Made by a program: the position numbers and the translations under genes
Shown here: piece after piece, positions 1 to 8,206 of the stretch
How positions within the stretch are numbered: position 1 is the stretch's first letter
How the letters are laid out: each line of letters starts with the position of its first letter
Assembly: GCA_965223465.1 (NCBI GenBank)
Contig: OZ245025.1
Location: forward strand, 1,550,001 to 1,614,000
Source: JAAELZ01 sp965223465
GTDB taxonomy: Bacteria > Pseudomonadota > Gammaproteobacteria > Arenicellales > Poriferihabitantaceae
Direction of reading: 5' to 3'
DNA length: 64,000 nt
Notes under the pieces: generated by a model
Database searches by the model: none
What the model was told of the DNA's origin: nothing
What the model saw: only the letters and a program-made list of their open reading frames with translations

Positions 1-439
1 CATGTTCTTTATGATGCCTTACTGGCACATCTACGGAAAACAAAATCTGTCGAATGAGGCCTATCAAACCACGCCTGCTAAATTCCAGCAACGCGTTGAT
101 GACATGGTCGCTCAATACAAAACGGGTGAAGAAGGCGGTATCCCCATCGTTACCCCACCTGCCGGCAGTGATATCTATATGCTAGGTAGGTTATGGCAAT
201 GGTATCCGATCTTTGAGCTGGAAAAAGATCAATCCTATCGATTGCACCTTTCCTCCATGGACTGGAATCATGGTTTTTCTCTACAACCGACGAATATTAA
301 CCTGCAAATTCTTCCGGGTTATGAAATGGTGTTAACCGTCACGCCGGACCAAGCAGGCGATTTTGGTATTGTTTGTAATGAATACTGCGGCGTTGGCCAT
401 CACACCATGCTTGGCAAAATTATCGTGAAGGAGAATTAA
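1..439 (+). CDS. Heme-copper oxidase subunit II with CuA site (5' end cut by window edge)
   Basis: This is the electron-entry subunit of a heme-copper oxidase or CuA-type NO reductase: it takes electrons from cytochrome c or a cupredoxin and passes them to subunit I. The visible 145 residues form the periplasmic cupredoxin domain. CuA ligands are clear: H90 in MDWNHGF, then C125, C129, H133 and M136 in CNEYCGVGHHTM (C-x3-C-x3-H-x2-M). Family members are usually about 165 or more residues with an N-terminal membrane anchor. The first residues here (MFFMMPYWH) look like the end of that anchor, so the ATG at base 2 is probably internal and the true start lies left of the window. The stop is one base before subunit I, so the two are co-transcribed. 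The short, ba3-like form suggests B-family affinity. Confidence 0.9.
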   Translation, partial: MFFMMPYWHIYGKQNLSNEAYQTTPAKFQQRVDDMVAQYKTGEEGGIPIVTPPAGSDIYMLGRLWQWYPIFELEKDQSYRLHLSSMDWNHGFSLQPTNINLQILPGYEMVLTVTPDQAGDFGIVCNEYCGVGHHTMLGKIIVKEN

Positions 440-440
440 A

Positions 441-2177
441 ATGGCAAAATTTAGAGTATGCCCGGATTCGGGGTTCTATTTCGACAAGTCAGCTGAAAGC
501 CTGATGAAGGTAAACGCGGTTGCCGCAGCGGTTTCTCTCCTCGTTGCTGGCATCATGGCGCTAGGCGTGGTATTGACGCGTTGGCAAGAAGTTCACCTTT
601 TACCAGCGAACCTGTTTTACCAAGTGCTGACCGCACACGGTATCAATGCATTGATTTTCTGGATTATTTTCTTCGAAATGGCGGTTTTGTATTTCGCCTC
701 GTCAACGCTGCTTCGCACCCGCCTGGCGGCGCCTAAATGGGCCTGGACAGGATTTATCCTGATGATTATTGGTGCGGTGATGAATAATGTTGCAGTCTAT
801 CAAGGTAATTCAAGCGTAATGATGACCTCATACGCACCCATGCAAGCTGCCCCGCATTTTTATCTGGGCATTATCCTGTTTGCGGTAGGTGCATTAATTG
901 GCTGCTTCGTGTTTTTGGGCACTTTGGTTATCGCCAGGGATGACAGAACCTACGACGGATCAATTCCGTTGGTCACCTTTGGTGCCTTAACCGCCTGTAT
1001 CATCGCAATTTTCACTATCGCATCAGGTGCAATCATTCTGGTGCCGACCTTTCTTTGGTCAATCGGCTATATCAATCATATCGACGCGGCCATGTATCGC
1101 GTATTGTGGTGGGGCCTGGGACACTCGTCACAACAAATTAATGTCGCCGCACACGTCTCAATTTGGTACTTGATTGTTGGCGTACTATTTGGCGCCCGAC
1201 CGATGTCAGAAAAAGTCAGCCGTACCGCATTTTTACTCTATATTTTGTTTTTACAATTGGCGAGTGCGCACCATATTTTGGTGGACCCAGGTATCAGCTC
1301 GGAGTGGAAAGTATTTAACACCAGTTACGCGATGTATTTAGCGGTACTGGCGAGTATGATTCACGGCCTAACCGTCCCCGGCTCAATGGAGGTCGCGCAG
1401 CGCAGTAAGGGGCTGACCAAAGGCATGTTTGAGTGGCTGCGTAAAGCGCCGTGGGGCAACCCAGTATTTTCCGGGTTCTTTTTCTCGTTGGTCATTTTTG
1501 GCTTTCTCGGCGGAATCACTGGGGTGGTCATGGGAACCGAGCAAATTAACCTGATTATTCACAACACGATTTACGTTCCTGCACACTTCCACGCAACGGT
1601 AGCGGTAGGCACGACCCTGGCGTTTATGGCGATTACCTACTTGCTGATTCCGGTATTGTTCAGACGCGAGTTATTCCTGCCAACGATGGCTAAATTACAA
1701 CCCTATGTATTTTCTGCCGGGATGACGCTCATGGTCTTGTTTATGCTTGGCGCAGGCACACTGGGTGTATCACGGCGCCATTGGGATATGGATTTTACCG
1801 GTGCGGCGCTCAGTTTCGAATACCCCGGAACGGCTTATTTGATGATGGCGATTGGTGCCATCGGCGGTGTACTCGGTGTCGTCGGCGGCGTGATGTATCT
1901 TTTGGTCACGGTCGGCTCGCTCATATTTGGTAAGAAATTGGAGGCTTCGGCGGGTCTGCTGCAAAGCTTCGGTATGCCACTGAAACAAGATGTCTATAAT
2001 GTTGAGCAGCCAGAACGTTTACCCATGGCAGAAAAGCTCAAAGATGAAGACCATGCGCACAATGTCTGGTTCGAAGCACCCGGCACTTTCGTGCTTGCGA
2101 TGGCGTTGCTCGTCTCGTTTGTTGTCTACTACTTCATCAACTGGGATTATCTCGCTTCTGTCTGGCCACTTAGCTAG
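441..2177 (+). CDS. Heme-copper oxidase subunit I, B-family related, active-site Tyr replaced by Gln (sNOR-like candidate)
   Basis: A 578-residue polytopic membrane protein with the six heme-copper histidines: H66 (low-spin heme), H228, H277 and H278 (CuB), H382 (high-spin heme) and H384 (low-spin heme) in AHFHATVAVG. In oxygen-reducing A- and B-type enzymes the CuB histidine is followed four residues later by a cross-linked tyrosine (GHPxVY). Here the segment is GHSSQQ, so that position is Q232. Loss of this tyrosine is known for the CuA-containing NO reductases related to B-family oxidases. The neighbours, subunit II and an SCO/SenC protein, match the norSY-senC arrangement described in ammonia oxidisers. 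Seen: the ligands and the Gln. Inferred: the substrate is NO rather than O2. An unusual oxygen reductase remains possible. A hairpin follows the stop. Confidence 0.9.
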   Translation: MAKFRVCPDSGFYFDKSAESLMKVNAVAAAVSLLVAGIMALGVVLTRWQEVHLLPANLFYQVLTAHGINALIFWIIFFEMAVLYFASSTLLRTRLAAPKWAWTGFILMIIGAVMNNVAVYQGNSSVMMTSYAPMQAAPHFYLGIILFAVGALIGCFVFLGTLVIARDDRTYDGSIPLVTFGALTACIIAIFTIASGAIILVPTFLWSIGYINHIDAAMYRVLWWGLGHSSQQINVAAHVSIWYLIVGVLFGARPMSEKVSRTAFLLYILFLQLASAHHILVDPGISSEWKVFNTSYAMYLAVLASMIHGLTVPGSMEVAQRSKGLTKGMFEWLRKAPWGNPVFSGFFFSLVIFGFLGGITGVVMGTEQINLIIHNTIYVPAHFHATVAVGTTLAFMAITYLLIPVLFRRELFLPTMAKLQPYVFSAGMTLMVLFMLGAGTLGVSRRHWDMDFTGAALSFEYPGTAYLMMAIGAIGGVLGVVGGVMYLLVTVGSLIFGKKLEASAGLLQSFGMPLKQDVYNVEQPERLPMAEKLKDEDHAHNVWFEAPGTFVLAMALLVSFVVYYFINWDYLASVWPLS

Positions 2178-2198
2178 GCTAGGCCGCCGGGTTGATTA

Positions 2199-2222
2199 TA
2201 CGGGGCTAACTTTAGCCCCGTA
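2199..2222 (+). terminator. Hairpin after the oxidase subunit I gene, probable intrinsic terminator
   Basis: Perfect 10-bp arms TACGGGGCTA and TAGCCCCGTA with a 4-base loop (ACTT), followed by a short TTT run, 22 bases after the stop of subunit I. The T-tract is short, so it may attenuate rather than fully end transcription into ctaB about 100 bases downstream. Confidence 0.6.
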
Positions 2223-2322
2223 TTTCCAGCAGGGTGACGTACCTTGCTCTGCCGTTATTACGTATAATTAGCTCACCATACGATAACGTGCCAATTATCA
2301 ATATCACTTCCAGCAAGTTGAC

Positions 2323-3183
2323 ATGCTCAAGCAGGTAATTAATTTATTAAAGCTGCGCATCGGCGTCATTATGATGTTTACCGCGCTCGCGGCAATGGTC
2401 GCAACCCCAGGACAAGCCCTGACGGGCATGCAGATTCTGGTGCTGGCATTTGCCGTCCTCACCGCTGCGGGCAGCGCGGGTGCGTTCAACCAGTATTACG
2501 AGGATGATATTGATGGCTTGATGAAGCGTACGCGTAACCGGCCTTTTGTGACAGGACAATTCCAAAAAAGCCCGCAATGGCTGGCGTTTATTCTGTTGCT
2601 TCTAATTGCGGGCGTTGCCTCATCTGCGCTGGTGTTAAACGGGATTACATCTTTATACATTTTTCTCGGCGCGTTCTTCTATGCCATTGTATACACGGTC
2701 TGGCTAAAACGGCGCACCTGGATGAATATTGTTATCGGTGGCGCGGCGGGTAGCTTTGCAGTGTTAGCCGGGGGCGCTGCCGTCGACCCCTCTCTCAGCC
2801 CAATCCCGATTTTACTGGCGCTGGTCCTGTTTTTTTGGACGCCTTCACATTTCTGGAGTCTGGCCATTGCCAAACACGATGATTACGCCAAAGCGGGTAT
2901 CCCGATGCTGCCCGTCATTTATGGTGATAAACACACAGCAGTGGCTGTATTAATCAACACGCTCACACTGGTTGCCATCTCTATCGCACCAATTTTTTAC
3001 GGCATGGGATGGCTCTATCTCGCCGGAGCGGTTTCAGGTGGTGGTTATTTTATCTATCGAAACTATTTGATGCTGCTAAATCCGACACCAAAGACGGCAA
3101 TGCAAAGTTTTTTCGCCTCCCTGTTACAACTGACCTTGCTCCTGCTGGGCGCTGTTCTGGACGTATATCTACGGGCTCAATAA
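2323..3183 (+). CDS. ctaB: Protoheme IX farnesyltransferase (heme O synthase)
   Basis: This integral membrane prenyltransferase of the UbiA superfamily adds a farnesyl group to heme B to make heme O, the precursor of heme A in heme-copper oxidases. It has 286 residues, the usual length, with about eight to nine hydrophobic segments. The first prenyl-diphosphate/Mg motif is N56-x4-D61-D-x-D64 (NQYYEDDIDG), followed by the family-typical MKRTRNRP. The second conserved stretch, HDDYAKAGIPMLP, lies near residues 185-197. It sits between the oxidase subunits and an SCO chaperone, so it probably supplies their heme. If the upstream enzyme is an NO reductase with heme B only, this gene may serve another oxidase. 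The ATG at 2323 begins at the conserved LLKLRIG region. Confidence 0.95.
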   Translation: MLKQVINLLKLRIGVIMMFTALAAMVATPGQALTGMQILVLAFAVLTAAGSAGAFNQYYEDDIDGLMKRTRNRPFVTGQFQKSPQWLAFILLLLIAGVASSALVLNGITSLYIFLGAFFYAIVYTVWLKRRTWMNIVIGGAAGSFAVLAGGAAVDPSLSPIPILLALVLFFWTPSHFWSLAIAKHDDYAKAGIPMLPVIYGDKHTAVAVLINTLTLVAISIAPIFYGMGWLYLAGAVSGGGYFIYRNYLMLLNPTPKTAMQSFFASLLQLTLLLLGAVLDVYLRAQ

Positions 3184-3207
3184 GCAATATCTCGCATTCC
3201 TTCTGCT

Positions 3208-4044
3208 ATGCGAATCTCAATATCCACGGTTAGCCTGTTATTACTTGTTGCCAGCTTTTACCCTCTGTTTGCATCAGCCCAAACATCACCAGCCACCGGC
3301 GATGTTAGCAATGTACTCCAACCTCAATTTGACTATGACCAGGCGCTAAAGTTAAGCCAGGGGGCGCTTGGCAACCAGCTCAGGAATCACACATTTATCA
3401 ACACGCGCGGCCAGCAACAGCAGCTTAAAACGTTTCAGGGTAAACCCCTCCTGCTGAGCATGGTGTATACCAGTTGCTACCAGATATGTCCTATGACCAT
3501 TCAGCATCTGGCCAAAATAGTGGGAAAAGCACGTGAAACCTTAGGGGATGACAGCTTTTCTGTTGTCATCGTGGGCTTTGATACGCCAGTCGATACGCCC
3601 GACGCAATGCAGTATTTTGCCAACAAACAAGGCATTAGTGAGTTCGGCTGGAGCTTATTGAGTGCCGATCCACAAACAATTCAGGCTTTGTCTGAGGATA
3701 TCGGGTTTATTTATTTCCCTTCTTCTAACGGTTTCGATCATATTATTCAGACCACAATCATTGACCCCGATGGGAAAGTCTATCGACAGGTATACGGTCA
3801 GGTATTTGATACGCCACTGTTGGTTGACCCACTGATTGATCTCGTCTACGGGCGACCAAAACCTGCCCAATCCATGCTCTCCGGGCTATCAGATAAAATT
3901 AAATTATTTTGCACCACCTATGACCCCGTCACCGACGGATATTATTTCGACTATTCTTTGTTTCTGGGTATCTTAATCGGCGCGTCAATCATTTTGGTAA
4001 CCGCCTTTGCAATGGGTAAAGAAACAGGCAGATGGCGCAAATAA
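3208..4044 (+). CDS. SCO1/SenC family copper chaperone with C-terminal membrane anchor
   Basis: A thioredoxin-fold copper protein that delivers copper to, or reduces, the CuA site of heme-copper enzymes. An N-terminal signal sequence ends near residue 24 (FASAQ). The copper ligands are C90 and C94 in TSCYQICPM plus H178 in FDHIIQT, the standard CxxxC plus distal His of SCO proteins. Unusually for the family, a second hydrophobic segment lies near the C-terminus (about residues 250-268), so the domain is tethered at that end. It lies 24 bases after ctaB and closes the oxidase cluster. The SenC gene next to the CuA-type NO reductase subunits of ammonia oxidisers is a comparable arrangement. A second SCO gene lies at 15933-16577. 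Confidence 0.92.
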   Translation: MRISISTVSLLLLVASFYPLFASAQTSPATGDVSNVLQPQFDYDQALKLSQGALGNQLRNHTFINTRGQQQQLKTFQGKPLLLSMVYTSCYQICPMTIQHLAKIVGKARETLGDDSFSVVIVGFDTPVDTPDAMQYFANKQGISEFGWSLLSADPQTIQALSEDIGFIYFPSSNGFDHIIQTTIIDPDGKVYRQVYGQVFDTPLLVDPLIDLVYGRPKPAQSMLSGLSDKIKLFCTTYDPVTDGYYFDYSLFLGILIGASIILVTAFAMGKETGRWRK

Positions 4045-4088
4045 CTTGGTTGATAAGCAGATACCGATTGCCAATCCTAGCGCTCAGC

Positions 4089-4102
4089 TTGACTTAGGTC
4101 AT
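4089..4102 (+). promoter_or_regulatory. Imperfect FNR/DNR-like site upstream of the cytochrome b fusion gene
   Basis: TTGACTTAGGTCAT resembles the FNR/DNR palindrome TTGAT-N4-(A/G)TCAA with two to three mismatches. Its centre lies about 75 bases before the GTG at 4171, and an AT-rich candidate -10 (TAAAAT) occurs at 4127-4132, close to the spacing expected for a class II activated promoter. Suggestive only. Confidence 0.4.
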
Positions 4103-4170
4103 GGGCAGTTGAATATTAGCTCATGATAAAATACTGAATCTCCAAACCCACCCTTAAATAGAAGCTTTTT

Positions 4171-5721
4171 GTGCTAGTTAATCCGATAAAACGTGCCTAT
4201 CTCGCGCTTGAATCCTGGTTCAATCTCTCGTTCGGAACCGAATGGAACCCCTTGTACCACTTGGGTACATTATCATTTTTTCTCTTCTGGGTGATTCTGG
4301 TCAGCGGTATTTACTTGTTTATTCCGTTCCATGGCAGCATCAATGGCGCCTACGCTTCAGTAGAATATATGACTCACGATCAGTGGTATGTCGCGGGTAT
4401 TATGCGCAGCCTGCATCGCTATGCCTCAGATGCGGTGGTGGTCACTGTACTGTTACATATGTTCAAAGAATTTGCCTCTGGCCGTTATCGTGGCTTCCGC
4501 TGGTTCTCCTGGGTGACGGGCGTACCGACCTTGTGGGCGATTGTAACCATCGGGATTACAGGCTACTGGCTGGTTTGGGACGAATTGGCCCAATATATCG
4601 CGATTGGTTCGGCGCGCTTAATGGACGCAATACCATTGTTTGCTGGGACAATGACCCGCAATTTTGTCGCCGGTGAAATGACCGATCGCTTTTTCATTTT
4701 AATCGAATTTTTACACCTGCTGGGGCAACCCCTGATTCTGGTTTTTATGTTATGGATACACGTTAAGCGCTTATCCAACGTGAACATTAATCCACCGCGT
4801 GGTCTCGCCATTGGTACGTTCATCGCATTACTGGCCTTATCGTTGCTCAAACCCGCGGTCAGCCATGGCCCGGCGAATCTAAGCACGGTACCTCAAGTCA
4901 TTCATCTGGATTGGTTTTATCTGAATGTCTACCCGCTACTCGATATTTGGACCGAACGACAAACCTGGATGTTAACCACGGCACTGACCTTCGTCATTAT
5001 GCTTTTACCCTGGTTACCGCCTAAAAAAGATGGGGCCAAGGCCTTGGTTGATCTGGATAACTGCTCGGGTTGCGAACTGTGCTTCGAAGATTGCCCATTT
5101 GACGCGATTAGCGTGCAGGCACGCACGGATGGCGCAAAATACGATAAAGAAGTGGTGGTCAATCCGGCCTTATGCGCAGCCTGCGGTATATGCGTTGGAT
5201 CCTGCCCCACTGCGAACCCGTTCAGGCAGGCCAGAGAAACGCTGAAAAGCGGTATTGACATGCCTCAGATGACGGCAGATCAAATGCGCACCGATACTAA
5301 AAGTGCTATTGCTGATTTATCCAGCGATCTAAAAATACTGGTTTATGGCTGCGACCACGGATTGGATGTTAGCCGACTCGAACGTGACGATACCCGCTGT
5401 ATCCCCCTAATTTGTAGCGGTATGTTGCCTCCAACACTGGTGGAGTACGCACTTAAACACGGTGCGGATGGGGTTATGGTAACTGGCTGTCGTGAGAATG
5501 ATTGCTTTTATCGCTTCGGTAATCGCTGGATGAATTTGCGTTTCGATGGAGAGCGTAAACCAAAACTTCGCGGCAGAGCAGACCGCGAACGGATTTTAAT
5601 CCACGGTGGAGCGCAAACTGATAAACGGAAAATAGAACACCAGTTAAATATTTTCCGCCAAAAGCTGCTCGAATTGCGCCAGGCACAACAATCCACTACA
5701 AGCGAGCACAGCGCACGATGA
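4171..5721 (+). CDS. Fusion protein: cytochrome b membrane domain, two 4Fe-4S clusters, MvhD-like domain
   Basis: A 516-residue three-part electron carrier starting at GTG. Residues 1-275 form a cytochrome b/b6-type core with paired heme ligands H82/H96 and H182/H197 and about five to six membrane spans. Residues 298-345 hold two ferredoxin motifs: C298-C301-C304-C308 and C335-C338-C341-C345, each CxxCxxCxxxCP. Residues 390-500 match the hydrogenase iron-sulfur subunit (MvhD/FlpD) domain, with cysteines 394, 410, 415, 440 and 445 (YGCDHG, VTGCRENDC). MvhD normally passes electrons to heterodisulfide reductase-type proteins, but none is seen here. The protein may connect the quinone pool with a cytoplasmic low-potential partner. 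It follows the oxidase cluster and overlaps the next gene by four bases. The architecture is clear; the function is unknown. Confidence 0.85.
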   Translation: MLVNPIKRAYLALESWFNLSFGTEWNPLYHLGTLSFFLFWVILVSGIYLFIPFHGSINGAYASVEYMTHDQWYVAGIMRSLHRYASDAVVVTVLLHMFKEFASGRYRGFRWFSWVTGVPTLWAIVTIGITGYWLVWDELAQYIAIGSARLMDAIPLFAGTMTRNFVAGEMTDRFFILIEFLHLLGQPLILVFMLWIHVKRLSNVNINPPRGLAIGTFIALLALSLLKPAVSHGPANLSTVPQVIHLDWFYLNVYPLLDIWTERQTWMLTTALTFVIMLLPWLPPKKDGAKALVDLDNCSGCELCFEDCPFDAISVQARTDGAKYDKEVVVNPALCAACGICVGSCPTANPFRQARETLKSGIDMPQMTADQMRTDTKSAIADLSSDLKILVYGCDHGLDVSRLERDDTRCIPLICSGMLPPTLVEYALKHGADGVMVTGCRENDCFYRFGNRWMNLRFDGERKPKLRGRADRERILIHGGAQTDKRKIEHQLNIFRQKLLELRQAQQSTTSEHSAR

Positions 5722-6230
5722 CCGCGAGCAACAATAAAGTCGTGCGGTATCTGCTACAAGGGGTGAATTACACCGTGTTTATGGCCATTATCTGGTATTT
5801 TGCGACCTCGCCATCCGTCCGGGTGATTGCACAGGATGAGGCTATGTTTACCATTGCCTTTGGACATGCCGGCGAAACCCTAGAGCCGTGCCGTAAAATG
5901 AGCAGTGAGGAATTGGCTAAATTGGCAGCTAATATGCGTGCTCCAGAGGAATGTCCGCGCGAACGGTCACCTGTCAAAATTGAGGTTCGAATGGATAATG
6001 AATTGGTCTACGATAAAACGCTGGCACCACCAGGTTTGTTTAATGACGGGGGGGTGAATATTTTCTACAGCCATAAGATTCCCGCAGGTAGCCACCACTT
6101 TGAAATTAAGATGGATGACAGCGTTCGTAGCGAGGGTTTTAATCATGCGTTTTCGCAGAAAATAAAGGTCGATCCGAACGAAATTTTGCTCTTTGGATTC
6201 GAATCTGACCGCGGGTTTTACATCAAATAG
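5718..6230 (+). CDS. Small membrane-anchored periplasmic protein of unknown function
   Basis: A 170-residue protein whose ATG overlaps the preceding stop (ATGA), so it is translationally coupled to the cytochrome b fusion. One hydrophobic segment at about residues 12-30 anchors it; the remainder looks periplasmic and beta-rich. Two cysteines (C58, C79) flank a helical stretch and could form a disulfide. No heme or Fe-S motif is present. I do not recognise the family. The tight coupling suggests an accessory or assembly subunit of the fusion protein. Confidence 0.7.
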   Translation: MTASNNKVVRYLLQGVNYTVFMAIIWYFATSPSVRVIAQDEAMFTIAFGHAGETLEPCRKMSSEELAKLAANMRAPEECPRERSPVKIEVRMDNELVYDKTLAPPGLFNDGGVNIFYSHKIPAGSHHFEIKMDDSVRSEGFNHAFSQKIKVDPNEILLFGFESDRGFYIK

Positions 6231-6283
6231 CTCTTGTCTGGATGGTGCAACTCCGACGACTGCACACGCGTTACCTATAAATA

Positions 6284-7168
6284 TCAGAGCGTAATTTGAT
6301 CATAATAACGCAGACGATACAGCAATCGCTTCTGCACTTCACTATTTTCAAACCCGCTACGGCTGTGCAGCACGTTGCGACACAATAAGCCCTGTCCCGC
6401 TTGTAAGGTTCCCCGGTAGATAGATGGCGTATCCGAGTGTAGTAAGGCCGTAAGTGCTGCCACCGCCTGGCGAGTTGCCTCATCGTCCTTCCACAGAATA
6501 TTCCGCGCCCGCTCGGTAAAACGCATGTGTAAACCGCCCGCGGTATCCAAACTAAATACTGGGCCGCTAATTGCCGGGCGTAATTGTTTACCCTCTACGA
6601 TGTTAGGTGGAATGGTCATGGCGTCTGACTGCATTAACGAACGTATATACGCAGGATTAAGATCCCTAAGATGGATATAGGCCAGCTCATGATCCAGTAG
6701 TGCATTTTCGCCGCCCTGGGCAGCGGGTGCGACGCAATGCAGCAAAAAACTTCGGATGGTGTGCTCTGGTGTATTGTAGTAACCATCCGTATGCCAGTGA
6801 ATCGCACGATTAGAATAAGGGATATAACGACGATGCATGACATCTGCCTTGACCTCCAGCTCGGTAATCCCCTCTTCATCTGCACCGATATTATGATCAA
6901 GACGCTCAAGCCCAAACTGACGACCAAATGCACGCAATGTATTTTTGTTACCCACATCTAACTGCTTGCTGGCATAAATGACCATATTGCAGTTTTTAAG
7001 ATGGGCTGAAATTTCCGCTTTTTCTGCAGGGCGCAGTTGGCCCAGGTCATCTACTTCGACGGTTAAAGAGCCTAAGTCTACAGGTACATTGCTGAGTTTT
7101 CGCTCACGCCATGTTTGATAAGCTCCATCTTGTTCCAAATTAAAGGGATTCACTGAATAATCAATCAT
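6284..7168 (-). CDS. TauD/TfdA-family Fe(II)/2-oxoglutarate dioxygenase
   Basis: A 294-residue non-heme iron oxygenase that couples decarboxylation of 2-oxoglutarate to oxidation of an unidentified substrate. The iron triad is visible: H126-x-D128 in HWHTDG and the distal H268 in RNVLHSR. R281 or R285 in KRLLYRLRYY is the likely 2-oxoglutarate carboxylate ligand. Length and motif spacing fit TauD/TfdA. It stands alone between the oxidase cluster and the nap operon, convergent with the former. No sulfonate or betaine genes lie nearby, so the substrate cannot be deduced. Confidence 0.85.
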   Translation of the reverse strand: MIDYSVNPFNLEQDGAYQTWRERKLSNVPVDLGSLTVEVDDLGQLRPAEKAEISAHLKNCNMVIYASKQLDVGNKNTLRAFGRQFGLERLDHNIGADEEGITELEVKADVMHRRYIPYSNRAIHWHTDGYYNTPEHTIRSFLLHCVAPAAQGGENALLDHELAYIHLRDLNPAYIRSLMQSDAMTIPPNIVEGKQLRPAISGPVFSLDTAGGLHMRFTERARNILWKDDEATRQAVAALTALLHSDTPSIYRGTLQAGQGLLCRNVLHSRSGFENSEVQKRLLYRLRYYDQITL

Positions 7169-7443
7169 TTCCTGATACGAGTCGATAATCTAACCTTCTC
7201 AAATCATCTCATATTTACACTTAAACGTAAAAACTGAGATTAATGAAAAAACGAGCTTATCAGGCCAGGCGCTTACGAAAGCATAATGACCAGTTTGGTT
7301 TTCACGTTAAAGCGTGTGCGCCGGTTACTGACTTAAAATTCGCTATTGTGCTGGGCTATACTTATTTGGATACTCATTCACGATACGCAGACAAGCAACT
7401 GATGATTGACCACTCGAATCCATCATCAGCCCGTGCAGAATAA

Positions 7444-8034
7444 TTACTCCTGTAAACCCGCCGCCTTGGCCGCTTCTTCCCAGTTCTCTGGTAGGTGGTG
7501 CGCAATCCCCTTATGGCAATCAATACAGGTCTGGCTCGGTTGTTCACCATCCAGTACTTCCCATACATGCGGGTCGTGGCGATCAGCACTACGCGTATCC
7601 TGCTTGTCCAGATCCATTGAACCGTAGTTATGGCAATTACGGCATTCTCTGGAATCGGTTTCTTTCATGCGCTTCCATTCACGCATTGCCATCTCCAAGC
7701 GATGTTCTTCGTATTTTTCGGGTGTATCGATAGTCCCCATAAATTTGTGATACAGCTCGTTACTCGCCTTGATTTTACGTACTATTTTATGAATCCACTC
7801 TTTTGGTACGTGGCAATCCGGGCAGGTCGCACGCACGCCTGTTCGATTTAGATAGTGGACCGTTTCCTGCAAATCAGTGTATGGATTTTCTTCCATTTCG
7901 TGACAGGATATACAGAACTTTTCAGTATTGGTAATTTCCAGCGCCCAGTTAAACCCACCCCATAATACAATTCCGAGCAGCACGCCAATAAAAAGAGTGG
8001 AAAGACCGAGTGTCTTTTTGGTTTTATTTGTCAT
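7444..8034 (-). CDS. napC: NapC/NirT tetraheme c-type cytochrome, quinol dehydrogenase
   Basis: A membrane-anchored tetraheme cytochrome that oxidises quinol and hands electrons to the periplasmic NapAB complex. One N-terminal membrane helix (GLSTLFIGVLLGIVLWGGF) is followed by four CxxCH sites: CISCH, CPDCH, CRNCH and CIDCH. The length of about 196 residues is normal. I chose the ATG at 8034 because AGGAAAACAG immediately precedes it; an in-frame TTG six codons upstream has no such signal. It is the last gene of the nap operon, downstream of napB, with a 172-base gap. Confidence 0.95.
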   Translation of the reverse strand: MTNKTKKTLGLSTLFIGVLLGIVLWGGFNWALEITNTEKFCISCHEMEENPYTDLQETVHYLNRTGVRATCPDCHVPKEWIHKIVRKIKASNELYHKFMGTIDTPEKYEEHRLEMAMREWKRMKETDSRECRNCHNYGSMDLDKQDTRSADRHDPHVWEVLDGEQPSQTCIDCHKGIAHHLPENWEEAAKAAGLQE

Positions 8035-8206
8035 CTGTTTTCCTGGTGTCAATATAATTTATTAATAGTAAATAAATGCGGGGCGGCCTGCCTCACGGAT
8101 ACGCCAAAACGTTAATTCTAAATGTGCGTGCCAACACGCTATTCAACGCCAGATTATTTCTAGCTTACCCAACGTCACAAACGCGCTAATGCGTTTTGAT
8201 TAAAAT

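Noticed and set aside
1990..2271. 93-codon frame overlapping the end of oxidase subunit I
   Set aside because: Out-of-frame reading of a strongly conserved coding region and the terminator hairpin; no protein-like pattern.
7243..7443. 66-codon open frame on the + strand upstream of the napC end
   Set aside because: No recognisable domain or ribosome-binding signal; composition looks like intergenic sequence between two - strand genes. A small real gene cannot be ruled out.
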